From NCBI RefSeq assembly GCF_902460415.1, contig NZ_CABPTY010000001.1, positions 62,001-126,000 of the forward strand: a stretch of DNA of 64,000 nucleotides, in the 5' to 3' direction. Both the position numbers and the translations under genes were made by a program. The stretch comes from Campylobacter_A concisus_Y (GTDB taxonomy: Bacteria; Campylobacterota; Campylobacteria; Campylobacterales; Campylobacteraceae). The notes beneath the pieces are model-generated. The model searched no databases. It had not been told where the DNA came from and worked only from the letters and a program-made list of their open reading frames with translations. Below, one piece after another: positions 6,834 to 15,849 of this stretch; within the stretch, counting starts at the first letter, position 1, and every line of letters begins with the position of its first letter.

Positions 6834-8555
6834 TTAATCCTTTGAAATTTCTAAAAACTCATCTACTAGTTTTTTAACCTCGTTTATGCCTATCTGCCAG
6901 AAATTTCTATCATCTATATCAAAGCCAAATTTACCCACAAGCTCCCTTGGGCTGAGGCTCCCACCAAGGCTCAAAAACTCGGTGTAAATTTCAACGAAAT
7001 TTTTGCATTTGCCGCTTTTATAAAGCCCAAAAAGTGCAAGCACAAGAAGCTGCGCGTAAGAGTAGGCGTAGCAGTAAAATGGCGTGTGGATGAAGTGTGG
7101 GATGTAGCTCCACCAAATTTTGTAGTAGTCATTTAGTGTGACGCTTTTGCCAAACATCTTTTTGCTCTCTCTTAGCCAAATTTTATTTAGCTCATCTAGG
7201 CTAATCTCGCCCCCATGTGCGTGCACAGCCCTTTCAAAGGTTGTGAAATTTATCTGGCGGTAAAGCGTGGCAAATATATCCTCGATCTTGCCAGCGAGCA
7301 GTGAAATTTTCTCTTTTTTGCTAAGGCCATCTTTTACGTGGTCAAAAACTAGCATCTCACAAAAGACTGAAGCCGTCTCAGCCGTGGTTAGCGGGGTGTC
7401 TGAGTTTAGGTAGCTTACACTATATGAGAGCTTTTGATGCACGGCGTGGCCAAGCTCGTGAGCTAGCGTGAAAAGGTCTCTACGCTGGTTTGTGTGATTT
7501 AGCAAAACATAAGGGTGCGTGTCGCTTGATCCTGAGTGAGAAAATGCGCCACCTCGCTTGTTTGGCGCTGGGTAAACGTCGATCCAGCCGTCATTAAAGG
7601 CGCTTTTTGCTATCTCGCCAAATTTAGGTGAAAATGTCCCAAACGCCTTTAAAACTATCTTTTTGCACTCATCAAATTTATACTCTCCTTCGCTGCTAAG
7701 AGGCGCGTATCTGTCGTAGTCATAAAGCTTTTTAAGGCCTAAAATTTCTCTTTTTCGCTCGTAAAATTTAGCGACTAGGTCAAAATTTTTCTCCGTTACT
7801 GAAATTAGCGAATCAACGCTTTTTTTACTGATTTGATTTTCCAGATGTCTTGGCTCTTCAGGAAGCTTGAAATTTCGCAGCTCGCAGCTCGTTTTTAGAT
7901 CAGTTTTTATCATATTATATATGTAGCCAAGAAGGTGCTGGTGCTTGCTAAGCTCGTTTGAAAGGCTTTTGGCGGCTAGTTTTCGCACGCTTTGATCGCT
8001 CTCATGAAGCTTAGCTAAAATCTCTTCTTCATTTAAAAGCTCGCCTTTAAATTTAAACCTCATCTTGCTCATGCTCTCATCAAAAAGCCTTGAAAAGCCC
8101 TCGCCTCCAGTGCTTGCAGTGCGTAGCAAAACCTTTTCTTCAGCAACGCTTAGCTGGTGCGGTTTTGCTTTGGCGAGGTTGCTTAGATAGTAGCCATATT
8201 TTTTGGAGCTTTTGATGATCTCTTCTTGTTTTTTAGGGGCAAATTCATTAAATTTGATCTCAAAAAATATCAAATTTTCATTTGCTTTTGTCGCTATCTC
8301 ATCGATCTTTGCGTAGAATGCACCCTTGCTTGTATCTTTGGCAAAATTTAAAAAAGCGTAAGTCATTACCTTTGAAATTTTAGCTATCAAGCTTTCATAT
8401 TCACCAAATGCTTTTAAAAATTCATCTGTTTTTAAATTTTCATAATTTTCAAGGTATTTATCTTTAAATTTTTTGCACTCTTTTTGTAAATTTAGTGCGT
8501 TTTGCTCGCACTCTTTTTCGTTTGCAAAAAGTGCTTTTAGATCCCAAATTTGCAT
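6834..8555 (-). CDS. pepF: Oligoendopeptidase F (M3 family metallopeptidase)
   Basis: PepF-type enzymes hydrolyse short peptides in the cytosol with a zinc ion. The 573-residue protein carries the zinc motif HELGH near residue 364 within LFTLAHELGHAVHQ, and a glutamate-containing TTAETASVFCEML about 30 residues later that supplies the third ligand. The helical N-terminal half matches the oligopeptidase F N-terminal domain, and the C-terminal HTPFYCYAYSYAQLL segment is typical. There is no signal peptide. The gene abuts the SspB-like gene, with only 1 base between the two. Confidence 0.93.
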   Translation of the reverse strand: MQIWDLKALFANEKECEQNALNLQKECKKFKDKYLENYENLKTDEFLKAFGEYESLIAKISKVMTYAFLNFAKDTSKGAFYAKIDEIATKANENLIFFEIKFNEFAPKKQEEIIKSSKKYGYYLSNLAKAKPHQLSVAEEKVLLRTASTGGEGFSRLFDESMSKMRFKFKGELLNEEEILAKLHESDQSVRKLAAKSLSNELSKHQHLLGYIYNMIKTDLKTSCELRNFKLPEEPRHLENQISKKSVDSLISVTEKNFDLVAKFYERKREILGLKKLYDYDRYAPLSSEGEYKFDECKKIVLKAFGTFSPKFGEIAKSAFNDGWIDVYPAPNKRGGAFSHSGSSDTHPYVLLNHTNQRRDLFTLAHELGHAVHQKLSYSVSYLNSDTPLTTAETASVFCEMLVFDHVKDGLSKKEKISLLAGKIEDIFATLYRQINFTTFERAVHAHGGEISLDELNKIWLRESKKMFGKSVTLNDYYKIWWSYIPHFIHTPFYCYAYSYAQLLVLALFGLYKSGKCKNFVEIYTEFLSLGGSLSPRELVGKFGFDIDDRNFWQIGINEVKKLVDEFLEISKD

Positions 8556-8603
8556 ATTTATCCTTTAAATTTTTGGGACATTTTACAAAAAAATGGATAA
8601 AAG

Positions 8604-8636
8604 TAAAATTTCAGCCAAAATTTAGCTGAAATTTTA
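8604..8636 (-). terminator. Hairpin terminator after sstT
   Basis: A perfect 12-bp stem, TAAAATTTCAGC paired with GCTGAAATTTTA, with a 9-base loop, begins 8 bases beyond the sstT stop codon and is followed on the minus strand by ACTTTTATCC. It separates sstT from pepF. Confidence 0.7.
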
Positions 8637-8643
8637 TTGAAGG

Positions 8644-10011
8644 TTAGTTTGAAGTCTCTGATGCCACGGCTGTAAAAAGCACGTCTGATGAGCTATTTAG
8701 CGCAGTTTCAACTGAGTCTTGGATGACGCCAATCGTAAAGCCAACTGTGACAAACTGCATTGCTATGTCATTGCTGATACCAAAAAGACCGCACGCCAAT
8801 GGCACTAAAAGAAGTGAGCCTCCAGCCACGCCAGATGCACCGCATGCACCAAGAGCTGAGATAAAGCAAAGAAGTAGCGCATCGCCAAATGTAACTGTGA
8901 TAGATGGGATAGAATTTACCGCGGTAAGCGCTAGGATACTAATGGTAACTGCCGCACCGCCCATGTTTATGGTAGCTCCAAGTGGGATAGAGATAGAGTA
9001 AAGCTCCTCTTTTAGACCAAGCTTTTTGCAAAGTGCCATATTTACAGGGATATTTGCGGCCGAGCTTCTTGTAAAAAATGCCGAAATAGCACTTTCTTTT
9101 AAACAGATCATAACAAGTGGATAAGGATTTTTTCTAGTTAATACAAAAACCATGGCTGGATAGATGATAAATGCGACAACAAGCATTGCTCCAACAAGAA
9201 CTAAAATCAGTTTTAGATATCCTGCAAGTACCTCAAATCCTGTTTCATGAATGCTAATAGCTACCATGCCAAAAATACCAAATGGAGCTAGTCTAATGAT
9301 AAATTTAACAATATGAGTTACGCCATCGCTTATATCTTTAAATACTTTTTTGGTCTCAGCTGTGGAATTTCTAAGTGCTATACCACTACCGACTGCCCAG
9401 GTGATGATGCCTATATAGTTGCCATTTGCAAGGGCGTTTATTGGATTTTCGACCATTTTATAAATGAGATCTTTTAAAACGTTGGTAATTCCTTGAGGTG
9501 CTGACATATCAGCGCTTGCAAGACCTTTTAAAGAAAGCTCCACTGGAAATAAGAAACTAGCAATAACTGCAACAACGGCTGCTAAAAATGTACCAATTAG
9601 ATAGAGTGTAATGATCTTTTGCATACCTTTTGTATGACCAAAATCTCTTAAAATAATGGATGTTGCCACTAAAACAAAGACAAGAATTGGTGCGATAGCT
9701 TTTAAAGCGCCTTTAAATAAATCTCCTAAAACTGAAGCTGAAGCCGCAATAGAATCGGCTGAACCGGCTTTTTCTTTGGCTTCATTTAGCTGTTTGGCTT
9801 CATCTTGACTAAGGCGAGTTTTTATAACTTCATCTATGCTCAAACCACTCTCGTTTTGAATAGTTTGAATTTTAGCTGAGATCTTGTTATAAGGAGCAGC
9901 TTCGTAGTGTGTGTAAAAGCCAACTAGGGCACCTAGAATGATACCAACTAAAATTTGAACTATCAAATTTCCATCGGCGTATCTTCTTGCTATGTTTTTA
10001 AGCATATTCAT
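8644..10011 (-). CDS. sstT: Serine/threonine:sodium symporter SstT
   Basis: A 455-residue inner-membrane transporter of the dicarboxylate/amino acid:cation symporter family, predicted to import serine or threonine with sodium. The reentrant-loop serine motif is visible as AFFTRSSAANIPVN, and the cation/substrate region as GATINMGGAAVTI. About 40 residues of polar sequence (roughly 45-85, rich in Gln, Glu and Ala) lengthen the first periplasmic loop compared with E. coli SstT (414 residues). Two Met codons lie at the start (10011 and 10005). It has its own terminator and is divergent from metK. Serine is a major carbon source for Campylobacter. Confidence 0.88.
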   Translation of the reverse strand: MNMLKNIARRYADGNLIVQILVGIILGALVGFYTHYEAAPYNKISAKIQTIQNESGLSIDEVIKTRLSQDEAKQLNEAKEKAGSADSIAASASVLGDLFKGALKAIAPILVFVLVATSIILRDFGHTKGMQKIITLYLIGTFLAAVVAVIASFLFPVELSLKGLASADMSAPQGITNVLKDLIYKMVENPINALANGNYIGIITWAVGSGIALRNSTAETKKVFKDISDGVTHIVKFIIRLAPFGIFGMVAISIHETGFEVLAGYLKLILVLVGAMLVVAFIIYPAMVFVLTRKNPYPLVMICLKESAISAFFTRSSAANIPVNMALCKKLGLKEELYSISIPLGATINMGGAAVTISILALTAVNSIPSITVTFGDALLLCFISALGACGASGVAGGSLLLVPLACGLFGISNDIAMQFVTVGFTIGVIQDSVETALNSSSDVLFTAVASETSN

Positions 10012-10108
10012 TTGACACCTTAATAAATTAGTTTTTTGTCGATTTTAGCTAAACAATTTTTAAATATAAAGAATTTGACAAAGATTAATTAGCCTTTTAA
10101 ATAGATTT

Positions 10109-10116
10109 GTTACAAT
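10109..10116 (+). promoter_or_regulatory. Probable metK promoter, extended -10
   Basis: TGT at 10108-10110 followed by TACAAT at 10111-10116 forms an extended -10 element 33 bases before the metK ATG. AT-rich sequence precedes it, and campylobacters generally lack a conserved -35 box. The ribosome site AAAAGGAT follows at 10137-10144. Confidence 0.5.
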
Positions 10117-10148
10117 TGCACAAAATTTTAGTCAATAAAAGGATAAAA

Positions 10149-11354
10149 ATGTATTTATTTACCTCTGAAGTTGTAAGTCCGGGCCATCCAGATAAATGTG
10201 CTGATATAATCGCTGATAGCATTGTTGATACTATTTTAACACAAGATCCAAATGGTCGTGTTGCAAGCGAAGTTTTTGTGGCTGGAAAAAACATAGTAAT
10301 AGGTGGAGAGATAAACTCAAAGGTAAAACTCTCTTTTAAAGATTACGAAAAGATCGTAAAAGATGCTCTTGCACATATCGGATATGATGGAAAGAGTAAT
10401 TTTACAAAAGAGCAGTGCTTGCATCCAGATGATATCGAGGTCAAAGTTTATTTAAATCAACAAAGTCCAGATATAAATCAAGGCGTTGATCAAAGTAGCG
10501 GTGAGATCGGAGCAGGGGATCAAGGCATTATGTTTGGTTTTGCGAGCTGCGAAGCGAAAGAATTTATGCCAGCAGCCATAACTTACGCAAGAATGCTTTG
10601 TGAAAAAGTATATAAATTTGCCAAAGCAAACCCTGATAAGCTTGGCGTTGATATTAAAACGCAAGTTACGATTGATTACGGTAGCAAAGACAACTTTGAA
10701 AACTGCAAACCTCAAAGCATCCATACTATCGTCGTCTCTGCCCCTTGCGTGGAGAGAATGAAGATAGAAGAGCTTCGCGCACTAATACAAAAATTAATAG
10801 ACGAAACTGGCCTTCCAAAAGAGCTATATAATAAAGAAAAAACGATCATCTATATAAACCCAACAGGCAGATATGTAAATCACAGCTCACTTCACGATAG
10901 CGGCCTAACAGGTAGAAAACTAATCGTTGATAGCTTTGGTGGATATAGTCCAATAGGCGGCGGTGCTCAGTCAAGTAAGGACTACACAAAGGTTGATCGC
11001 AGCGGACTTTACGCAGCGCGCTGGATAGCTAAAAATATCGTCGCAGCTGGCCTTGCAAAAAAATGTATCGTCCAGATAAGCTACGCGATCGGTGTTGCAA
11101 AGCCAACTTCAGTTAGCGTTGATACTATGGGAACTCACGCAAATGGCGTAAATGACGATATGCTTTCAAAATTTGTAAGCGAGCATTTTGCTCTAACGCC
11201 TCGCTGGATAACAAATAAATTTGGTCTTGATAAGCCAAGTAAAGATACGTTTTTATACGCAAAAGTAGCTGCAAAAGGTCAAGTGGGAAATGCAAAATAC
11301 CCTTGGGAAAAACTTGATGCAGTCGATACTTTCAAAGCTTTGCTAAAAAAATAA
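10149..11354 (+). CDS. metK: S-adenosylmethionine synthetase MetK
   Basis: MetK makes S-adenosylmethionine from methionine and ATP in the cytosol. The 401-residue product from ATG 10149 has normal length. Visible signatures are GHPDKCADIIAD near the N-terminus, GAGDQGIMFG in the middle and the phosphate-binding loop GGGAQSSKDYTKVDRSG, a variant of the common GGGAFSGKDPTKVDRS. An in-frame extension back to 10107 has no ribosome site and no homology, whereas AAAAGGAT sits 5 bases before 10149, so the shorter start is preferred. It is transcribed alone, ending at a strong hairpin. Confidence 0.96.
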   Translation: MYLFTSEVVSPGHPDKCADIIADSIVDTILTQDPNGRVASEVFVAGKNIVIGGEINSKVKLSFKDYEKIVKDALAHIGYDGKSNFTKEQCLHPDDIEVKVYLNQQSPDINQGVDQSSGEIGAGDQGIMFGFASCEAKEFMPAAITYARMLCEKVYKFAKANPDKLGVDIKTQVTIDYGSKDNFENCKPQSIHTIVVSAPCVERMKIEELRALIQKLIDETGLPKELYNKEKTIIYINPTGRYVNHSSLHDSGLTGRKLIVDSFGGYSPIGGGAQSSKDYTKVDRSGLYAARWIAKNIVAAGLAKKCIVQISYAIGVAKPTSVSVDTMGTHANGVNDDMLSKFVSEHFALTPRWITNKFGLDKPSKDTFLYAKVAAKGQVGNAKYPWEKLDAVDTFKALLKK

Positions 11355-11359
11355 TCAAA

Positions 11360-11386
11360 AAAGTGGCTTTATTCAAAAGCCACTTT
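11360..11386. terminator. Bidirectional terminator between metK and lnt
   Basis: An 11-bp perfect stem (AAAGTGGCTTT / AAAGCCACTTT) with a 5-base loop lies between the convergent stops of metK (11354) and lnt (11399). A- and T-rich runs flank both sides, so it can end transcripts from either direction. Confidence 0.85.
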
Positions 11387-11398
11387 AAATCTCTCTTT

Positions 11399-12694
11399 TT
11401 AAAACTCATTCCAAAACGCTTTTTTAGGCTTTATGATCTCACTTTTTGAGCCATTTACGCTGTGATAGACTGCTTTATTATATTTTGTCGCAAGGTACTT
11501 TATAAGTAGCCTTTGAAGCACAGGTTCGCTACTTGGCATAAACCAACCATTGTTTGTGATAGCTACAACCACGTCAAATTCACCATTATAAAGCTCTTCT
11601 CTTGTTGCCTCGTAGCAGATAGCATTTCTGATTTTAACTCCGTCTATCTCATAGTCACTAAAATTTTCCGCCTTTTTAAAGTCGCTAGCTCCACCAAAAA
11701 ATAGCTTATTTACTGCGTCTTGCATAAATTTTGGCAAAGGAATTTCTTCGCCAAATGGCACTAAAAATTTCTTATCCATTCGCCTTAGACCACCATCTTG
11801 AAACAAAAATGCAGAGTTATAAATTTGCTTATTTTCATAGGCAAGCGCGCCAGCTACGATGGTTATCTTTTTTGAAAGCTCTTTTAGCTCATCAACAAGT
11901 AGTGGCTCATTTGTCATAAATAGTGGAAACGCGCTTTCAGGCAGCACGATGAGACGCTTTTGCTCGGCTATGGCGTTATTTATTAAGTCTAAATTTTCAT
12001 TTGTAAATTCCATGCGTAAGCTTTTATCCCAGCGCACCCTTTGAGCGACATCGGTGTTTATTAGCTCCACGTCAAATGGCAAAGTCTTTGCCCCACCACC
12101 TTTAAACTGCAAAGCGGCGATCAGGCAGATAAAAGCTAGGATAAATTTTAAAATTTTGCTTTTTAAACTCAAAGAAATGGCTGCTAAAAATATAAATATA
12201 AGCCCTCTTGTGCTTGGCTCAAAAGCTCCTACAACAAGTGTGGCCTCGAGATTAAACCAGTTAAAGCCGAATGGATGAACGTAGCTTGCTAAAAATAGCA
12301 AAATGGCTCTAAGTGCTACAAAACTTGGGAAAGAGGCTATCCAAAACATAAATCCGTAAACAAATGCTACAAAGAGAATGACAAACGGTATAAGCCAAAC
12401 GAGCTCATAGTAGATAAAACTAAAGCTGATCCAATAAAACCACAAAATTCCTGTGAAAAATCCAGCTGCGAAAAAACCAGCTCTGCTTAAATTTATGATG
12501 ATGTAAATTCCAGTCAAAGTTAGAAACGGTGAGATGAAATTTAAGAGCAAATTCTCGAAGAGGCTTAAAAAAATAAAGTTGAAAAGCAAAAAAGCACCGA
12601 CAAAGGCTTTTATTATAATTTTAGTGCTAAAATGCCCATTTAAAAATCTTACAAATAAGGAAATCCATGCAAAACGCTGATTTTTTAACATCAT
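11399..12694 (-). CDS. lnt: Apolipoprotein N-acyltransferase Lnt
   Basis: Lnt adds the third acyl chain to lipoproteins in the inner membrane. The 431-residue product has about six hydrophobic segments in the first 200 residues and then a nitrilase-like domain facing the periplasm. The catalytic set is visible as Glu in VLPESAFPLF, Lys in DKKFLVPFGEEIP and Cys in RNAICYEATREE. The start at 12694 lies inside yajC on the opposite strand. It is supported by AAGAGG five bases upstream (12705-12700), so the 28-base overlap of the two 5' ends looks genuine. Lipoproteins LptE and TlpA in this window are plausible substrates. Confidence 0.92.
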   Translation of the reverse strand: MMLKNQRFAWISLFVRFLNGHFSTKIIIKAFVGAFLLFNFIFLSLFENLLLNFISPFLTLTGIYIIINLSRAGFFAAGFFTGILWFYWISFSFIYYELVWLIPFVILFVAFVYGFMFWIASFPSFVALRAILLFLASYVHPFGFNWFNLEATLVVGAFEPSTRGLIFIFLAAISLSLKSKILKFILAFICLIAALQFKGGGAKTLPFDVELINTDVAQRVRWDKSLRMEFTNENLDLINNAIAEQKRLIVLPESAFPLFMTNEPLLVDELKELSKKITIVAGALAYENKQIYNSAFLFQDGGLRRMDKKFLVPFGEEIPLPKFMQDAVNKLFFGGASDFKKAENFSDYEIDGVKIRNAICYEATREELYNGEFDVVVAITNNGWFMPSSEPVLQRLLIKYLATKYNKAVYHSVNGSKSEIIKPKKAFWNEF

Positions 12695-12939
12695 TACTAC
12701 CTCTTGTTGTGCTTTTCGCCATATTTTACTTTTTGGTTATTAGACCTCAACAAAAACAACAAAAAGCCCATGCAGCAATGCTCGCAGCTCTTGATAAAGG
12801 TGATAAGATAATAACTAATGGCGGACTTATCTGCGAAGTGATTAAAGCCGAAAATGATTTTATCAAAGTTAAACTTAACGATGATGTAATCGTTCGCATA
12901 GCACGCGAGTTTGTAGCTAAAAAGATCGAAGATAAATAA
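12667..12939 (+). CDS. yajC: Sec translocon accessory protein YajC
   Basis: YajC is a small membrane protein that associates with SecDF and YidC at the Sec translocon. The 90-residue product has one hydrophobic segment at about 11-29 ending in FLVIRPQQKQQKAH, the family signature, then a soluble KGDKIITNGGLICEV domain. The ATG has TAAGGA five bases upstream (12656-12661), inside the lnt reading frame on the other strand. The stop overlaps the secD start by one base, making yajC-secD-secF an operon. Confidence 0.95.
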   Translation: MQNADFLTSLLPLVVLFAIFYFLVIRPQQKQQKAHAAMLAALDKGDKIITNGGLICEVIKAENDFIKVKLNDDVIVRIAREFVAKKIEDK

Positions 12940-14519
12940 TGCGTAACGCAAGAGTCACATATAGGCTAATTATCTTAATATTAGCCTTGATTTTTGGTTT
13001 TGGCTTTTCGGTACCATCTTTTTTTCAAACTCAAAATGGGGCTAAAATTTCACTTGGCCTTGATCTTCAAGGCGGCCTTCATATGCTGCTTGGTGTTGAA
13101 ACGAGCGAAGCTATTCACTCAAAAATAAAATCAATAGCTGGAAGCATAAATTATTATGCCAAAAAAGAAGATGTGTTAATTGATAAATTTAAGATTAAAG
13201 AAGAGAACATTGACTTTACTCTCCTTGATGGCGACGAGGCTCCAAAAGTAGATAAAGCACTAGCTGAGATAAAGGGGCTTGATATCAAAAAAGATGGTTT
13301 AAATTACAGCATATCTTTAACAGAACAAGAAAGAGTGGATACGATTGAATATGCGATCTCGCAAGCTGTTGAAACTATTAGAAACAGACTCGATCAGTTT
13401 GGTCTAGCTGAGCCAACTGTTGCCAGACAGGGCAAAGATAATATCCTAGTTGAGCTTCCTGGTATAAAGACTGAAGAGGATGAACAAAGAGCAAGAGATC
13501 TTATCGCAAAGGCTGCTCACTTGCAGCTTATGGCAGTTGATGATAAAAGACAAGATCAGGCTAATACAATGAGTGAGGCTGAAGCTGAGAGCTACGGCGA
13601 TGTGATCTTTAAAGATGCTAAAAATGACCGTGTAAAATATGTCGTTAAAAACATCCCAGTGCTTGACGGCTCTATGCTAACTGATGCAAAGGTTGCATTT
13701 TCTCAGCAAAATAACCTACCGATCATAAATTTCACTCTTAACTCAGAAGGTGCTAGAATTTTTGGTGATTTTACTGGTGCAAATGTCGGAAAAAGGCTTG
13801 CTATTGTACTTGATGGCAAGGTTTATTCAGCTCCTGTTATAAATGAAAGAATAGGGGGTGGTAGTGGCCAGATAAGTGGTGGCTTTACCCTTGATGAGGC
13901 TCACGACGTAGCGATCGCTCTTAGAAGTGGTGCACTTTTAGCCCCTGTTAAGATGCTAGAGAAAAGAAGCGTTGGCCCATCTTTGGGACAAGAGAGTATC
14001 AACCAAAGTATGGTAGCACTTGTTGCTGGATCTATCTTAGTCGTGTTATTTATGCTAGTTTATTATGGAATTTCTGGAATTTTTGCAAATATCGCACTAG
14101 TTGCAGACGTCGTTATATTAGTAGCTGTCATGGCGCTTTTTGGAGCGACGCTTACACTTCCTGGTATGGCTGGTATCGTGCTAACGATCGGTATGGCAGT
14201 TGATGCTAACGTCATCATAAATGAGCGTATACGTGAGCTTTTGCGTGAAGGTGTAGCGATAAGGATAGCTGTTCAAAAAGGCTATGAGCACGCCATGAGT
14301 GCGATTATTGACTCAAACTTAACTACTATCATCACAGTTGCGGTACTTTACGCTTATGGTACTGGTCCAGTTAAAGGCTTTGCAGTAACAATGGCAATAG
14401 GTATCATGGCTTCTATGCTAACAGCTATACTTGGTACTCATGGCATGTTTGACGCTGCTATGGACAAGATAGAAAAAAGTGGAAATACCAGACTTTGGTT
14501 TGGTTATAAAAGGAGCTAA
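12939..14519 (+). CDS. secD: Protein translocase subunit SecD
   Basis: SecD with SecF uses the proton gradient to pull exported proteins through SecYEG. The 526-residue product has an N-terminal membrane segment followed by ISLGLDLQGGLHMLL (the D1 motif), a large periplasmic domain with QAVETIRNRLDQFGLAEP, and five C-terminal membrane segments including GMAVDANVIINERIRE (D4). Its length is typical for Campylobacterota and shorter than E. coli SecD. It sits between yajC (1-base overlap) and secF (1-base overlap). Confidence 0.97.
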   Translation: MRNARVTYRLIILILALIFGFGFSVPSFFQTQNGAKISLGLDLQGGLHMLLGVETSEAIHSKIKSIAGSINYYAKKEDVLIDKFKIKEENIDFTLLDGDEAPKVDKALAEIKGLDIKKDGLNYSISLTEQERVDTIEYAISQAVETIRNRLDQFGLAEPTVARQGKDNILVELPGIKTEEDEQRARDLIAKAAHLQLMAVDDKRQDQANTMSEAEAESYGDVIFKDAKNDRVKYVVKNIPVLDGSMLTDAKVAFSQQNNLPIINFTLNSEGARIFGDFTGANVGKRLAIVLDGKVYSAPVINERIGGGSGQISGGFTLDEAHDVAIALRSGALLAPVKMLEKRSVGPSLGQESINQSMVALVAGSILVVLFMLVYYGISGIFANIALVADVVILVAVMALFGATLTLPGMAGIVLTIGMAVDANVIINERIRELLREGVAIRIAVQKGYEHAMSAIIDSNLTTIITVAVLYAYGTGPVKGFAVTMAIGIMASMLTAILGTHGMFDAAMDKIEKSGNTRLWFGYKRS

Positions 14520-15493
14520 TGATGCAAATTTTTACTAAGGCAAAAGTTTATGATTTTATGCGTTTTAGATTTGCTTCACTAGCATTTTCTATATTTTTAT
14601 TTGTTGGCTCTATCGTTTTACTTGCTACAAAAGGGTTAAACTATGGTATCGATTTCTCTGGCGGTACGCTTATTCAGCTCAAATACGACACCAAAGCGCC
14701 ACTAGATAAAATCCGCGACGCTTTTGGCACAAATGAAGTGCTTAAAAACGCCTCTGTTACTGAGTTTGGAAGCGAAGATGAGGCTGTTATTAGATTTTCA
14801 GGCTCAAGCTCAAATTTAACTGGCGACATCGGTACTGAGATAAAGCAAATTTTAAAAGATACTGGAAATTTTGAAGTAAGACGTGTTGATATCGTTGGAC
14901 CAAAGGTTGGTGATGAGCTTAGAGAAAAAGGCTTGATGGCTCTTGGAATTTCACTAATTGGCATATTAATCTACATCACATTTAGATTTGAGTGGCGTTT
15001 TGCGCTAGCTGCGATTGCAACTGAAATTCACGATATAGTTATAACTGTTGGTGCTATTTCGCTATTTAATATTGATGTAAATTTGGATACGTTAGCTGCC
15101 GTTTTAACGGTGCTTGGCTACTCTCTAAATGATACGATTATTATCTTTGATAGGATAAGAGAAGGTATCAAAGAGAGCAAGCGAACTGACATCGAGGGCG
15201 TTATAAACGAGTCAGTTTCTGCTACGCTTTCAAGAACTATCTTAACTTCAGCAACTACAATGATGACAGTTCTTGTGTTATTTTTATTTGGTGGAGATAT
15301 GATACATGGATTTTCATTTATTCTTATCGTTGGTATTATCATAGGAACTATCAGTTCGATCTATATCTCTTCGCCGTTTCTTATCTGGTTTAAATTTAGC
15401 ATCGAGCATTTTAGAAGTAGAGAGACTGAAAAGCAAAAGATAAAAAAAGAGCGCGAAAAAGAGCGTGCTATGTTTGAGAAAGGCGTTGTGTAA
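14519..15493 (+). CDS. secF: Protein translocase subunit SecF
   Basis: The 324-residue partner of SecD carries the GLNYGIDFSGGTLIQL motif after the first membrane segment, the GYSLNDTIIIFDRIRE (F4) motif in the membrane and six hydrophobic segments overall. The C-terminus is a charged tail rich in Lys and Glu. A strong ribosome site AAAGGAG precedes the two adjacent ATG codons at 14519 and 14522. The gene overlaps secD by one base and is followed after 9 bases by a small membrane protein gene. Confidence 0.97.
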   Translation: MMQIFTKAKVYDFMRFRFASLAFSIFLFVGSIVLLATKGLNYGIDFSGGTLIQLKYDTKAPLDKIRDAFGTNEVLKNASVTEFGSEDEAVIRFSGSSSNLTGDIGTEIKQILKDTGNFEVRRVDIVGPKVGDELREKGLMALGISLIGILIYITFRFEWRFALAAIATEIHDIVITVGAISLFNIDVNLDTLAAVLTVLGYSLNDTIIIFDRIREGIKESKRTDIEGVINESVSATLSRTILTSATTMMTVLVLFLFGGDMIHGFSFILIVGIIIGTISSIYISSPFLIWFKFSIEHFRSRETEKQKIKKEREKERAMFEKGVV

Positions 15494-15502
15494 GGAGGGA
15501 TA

Positions 15503-15841
15503 ATGAACTGGGGAAAAGTTATCTACATATTTTTTGCATTGATGAGTCTTACGACTACGGCAGAATTTTTATATGATAAAAACGAGATTGCGCTTTTTGT
15601 GGCGGCTAGTATAAATTTGGTTTCAACACTACTTAAGATCGGTGTTAAAAATTTACTCTCGGCTGAGCTTTTTGCAAGCTCACTGGTTGCTGATTTGCAC
15701 CTTATACCAGCTTTTGTTATTTTGCAAGTCTCTGAAAATATAACACTTAGCTATTCGTTGGCTATTGGCGCAGTCATTGCAAATATATTTTCACTAGCCT
15801 TGGTTTTAATAGAATCAAGCAAAGCTCAAGAAGAATTTTAG
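15503..15841 (+). CDS. Small four-helix membrane protein of Campylobacterota (DUF6394-like)
   Basis: This 112-residue protein has about four hydrophobic segments (roughly 5-22, 27-45, 55-75 and 82-105) and no known catalytic motif. It begins with MNWGKVIYIFFALMSLTTTAEF and appears to belong to a family restricted to Campylobacter and relatives that I recall as DUF6394. An AAGGAGG site precedes the ATG. It sits between secF and leuS (8 bases to the leuS start), so it is in the same operon. Its function is unknown; a link to secretion is only suggested by position. Confidence 0.8.
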   Translation: MNWGKVIYIFFALMSLTTTAEFLYDKNEIALFVAASINLVSTLLKIGVKNLLSAELFASSLVADLHLIPAFVILQVSENITLSYSLAIGAVIANIFSLALVLIESSKAQEEF

Positions 15842-15849
15842 GAGAAAAA

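Noticed and set aside
10107..10148. Upstream extension of MetK to 10107
   Set aside because: It would place translation start over the probable -10 element; MYLFTSEVVSPGHPDK is the normal MetK start and follows a good ribosome site.
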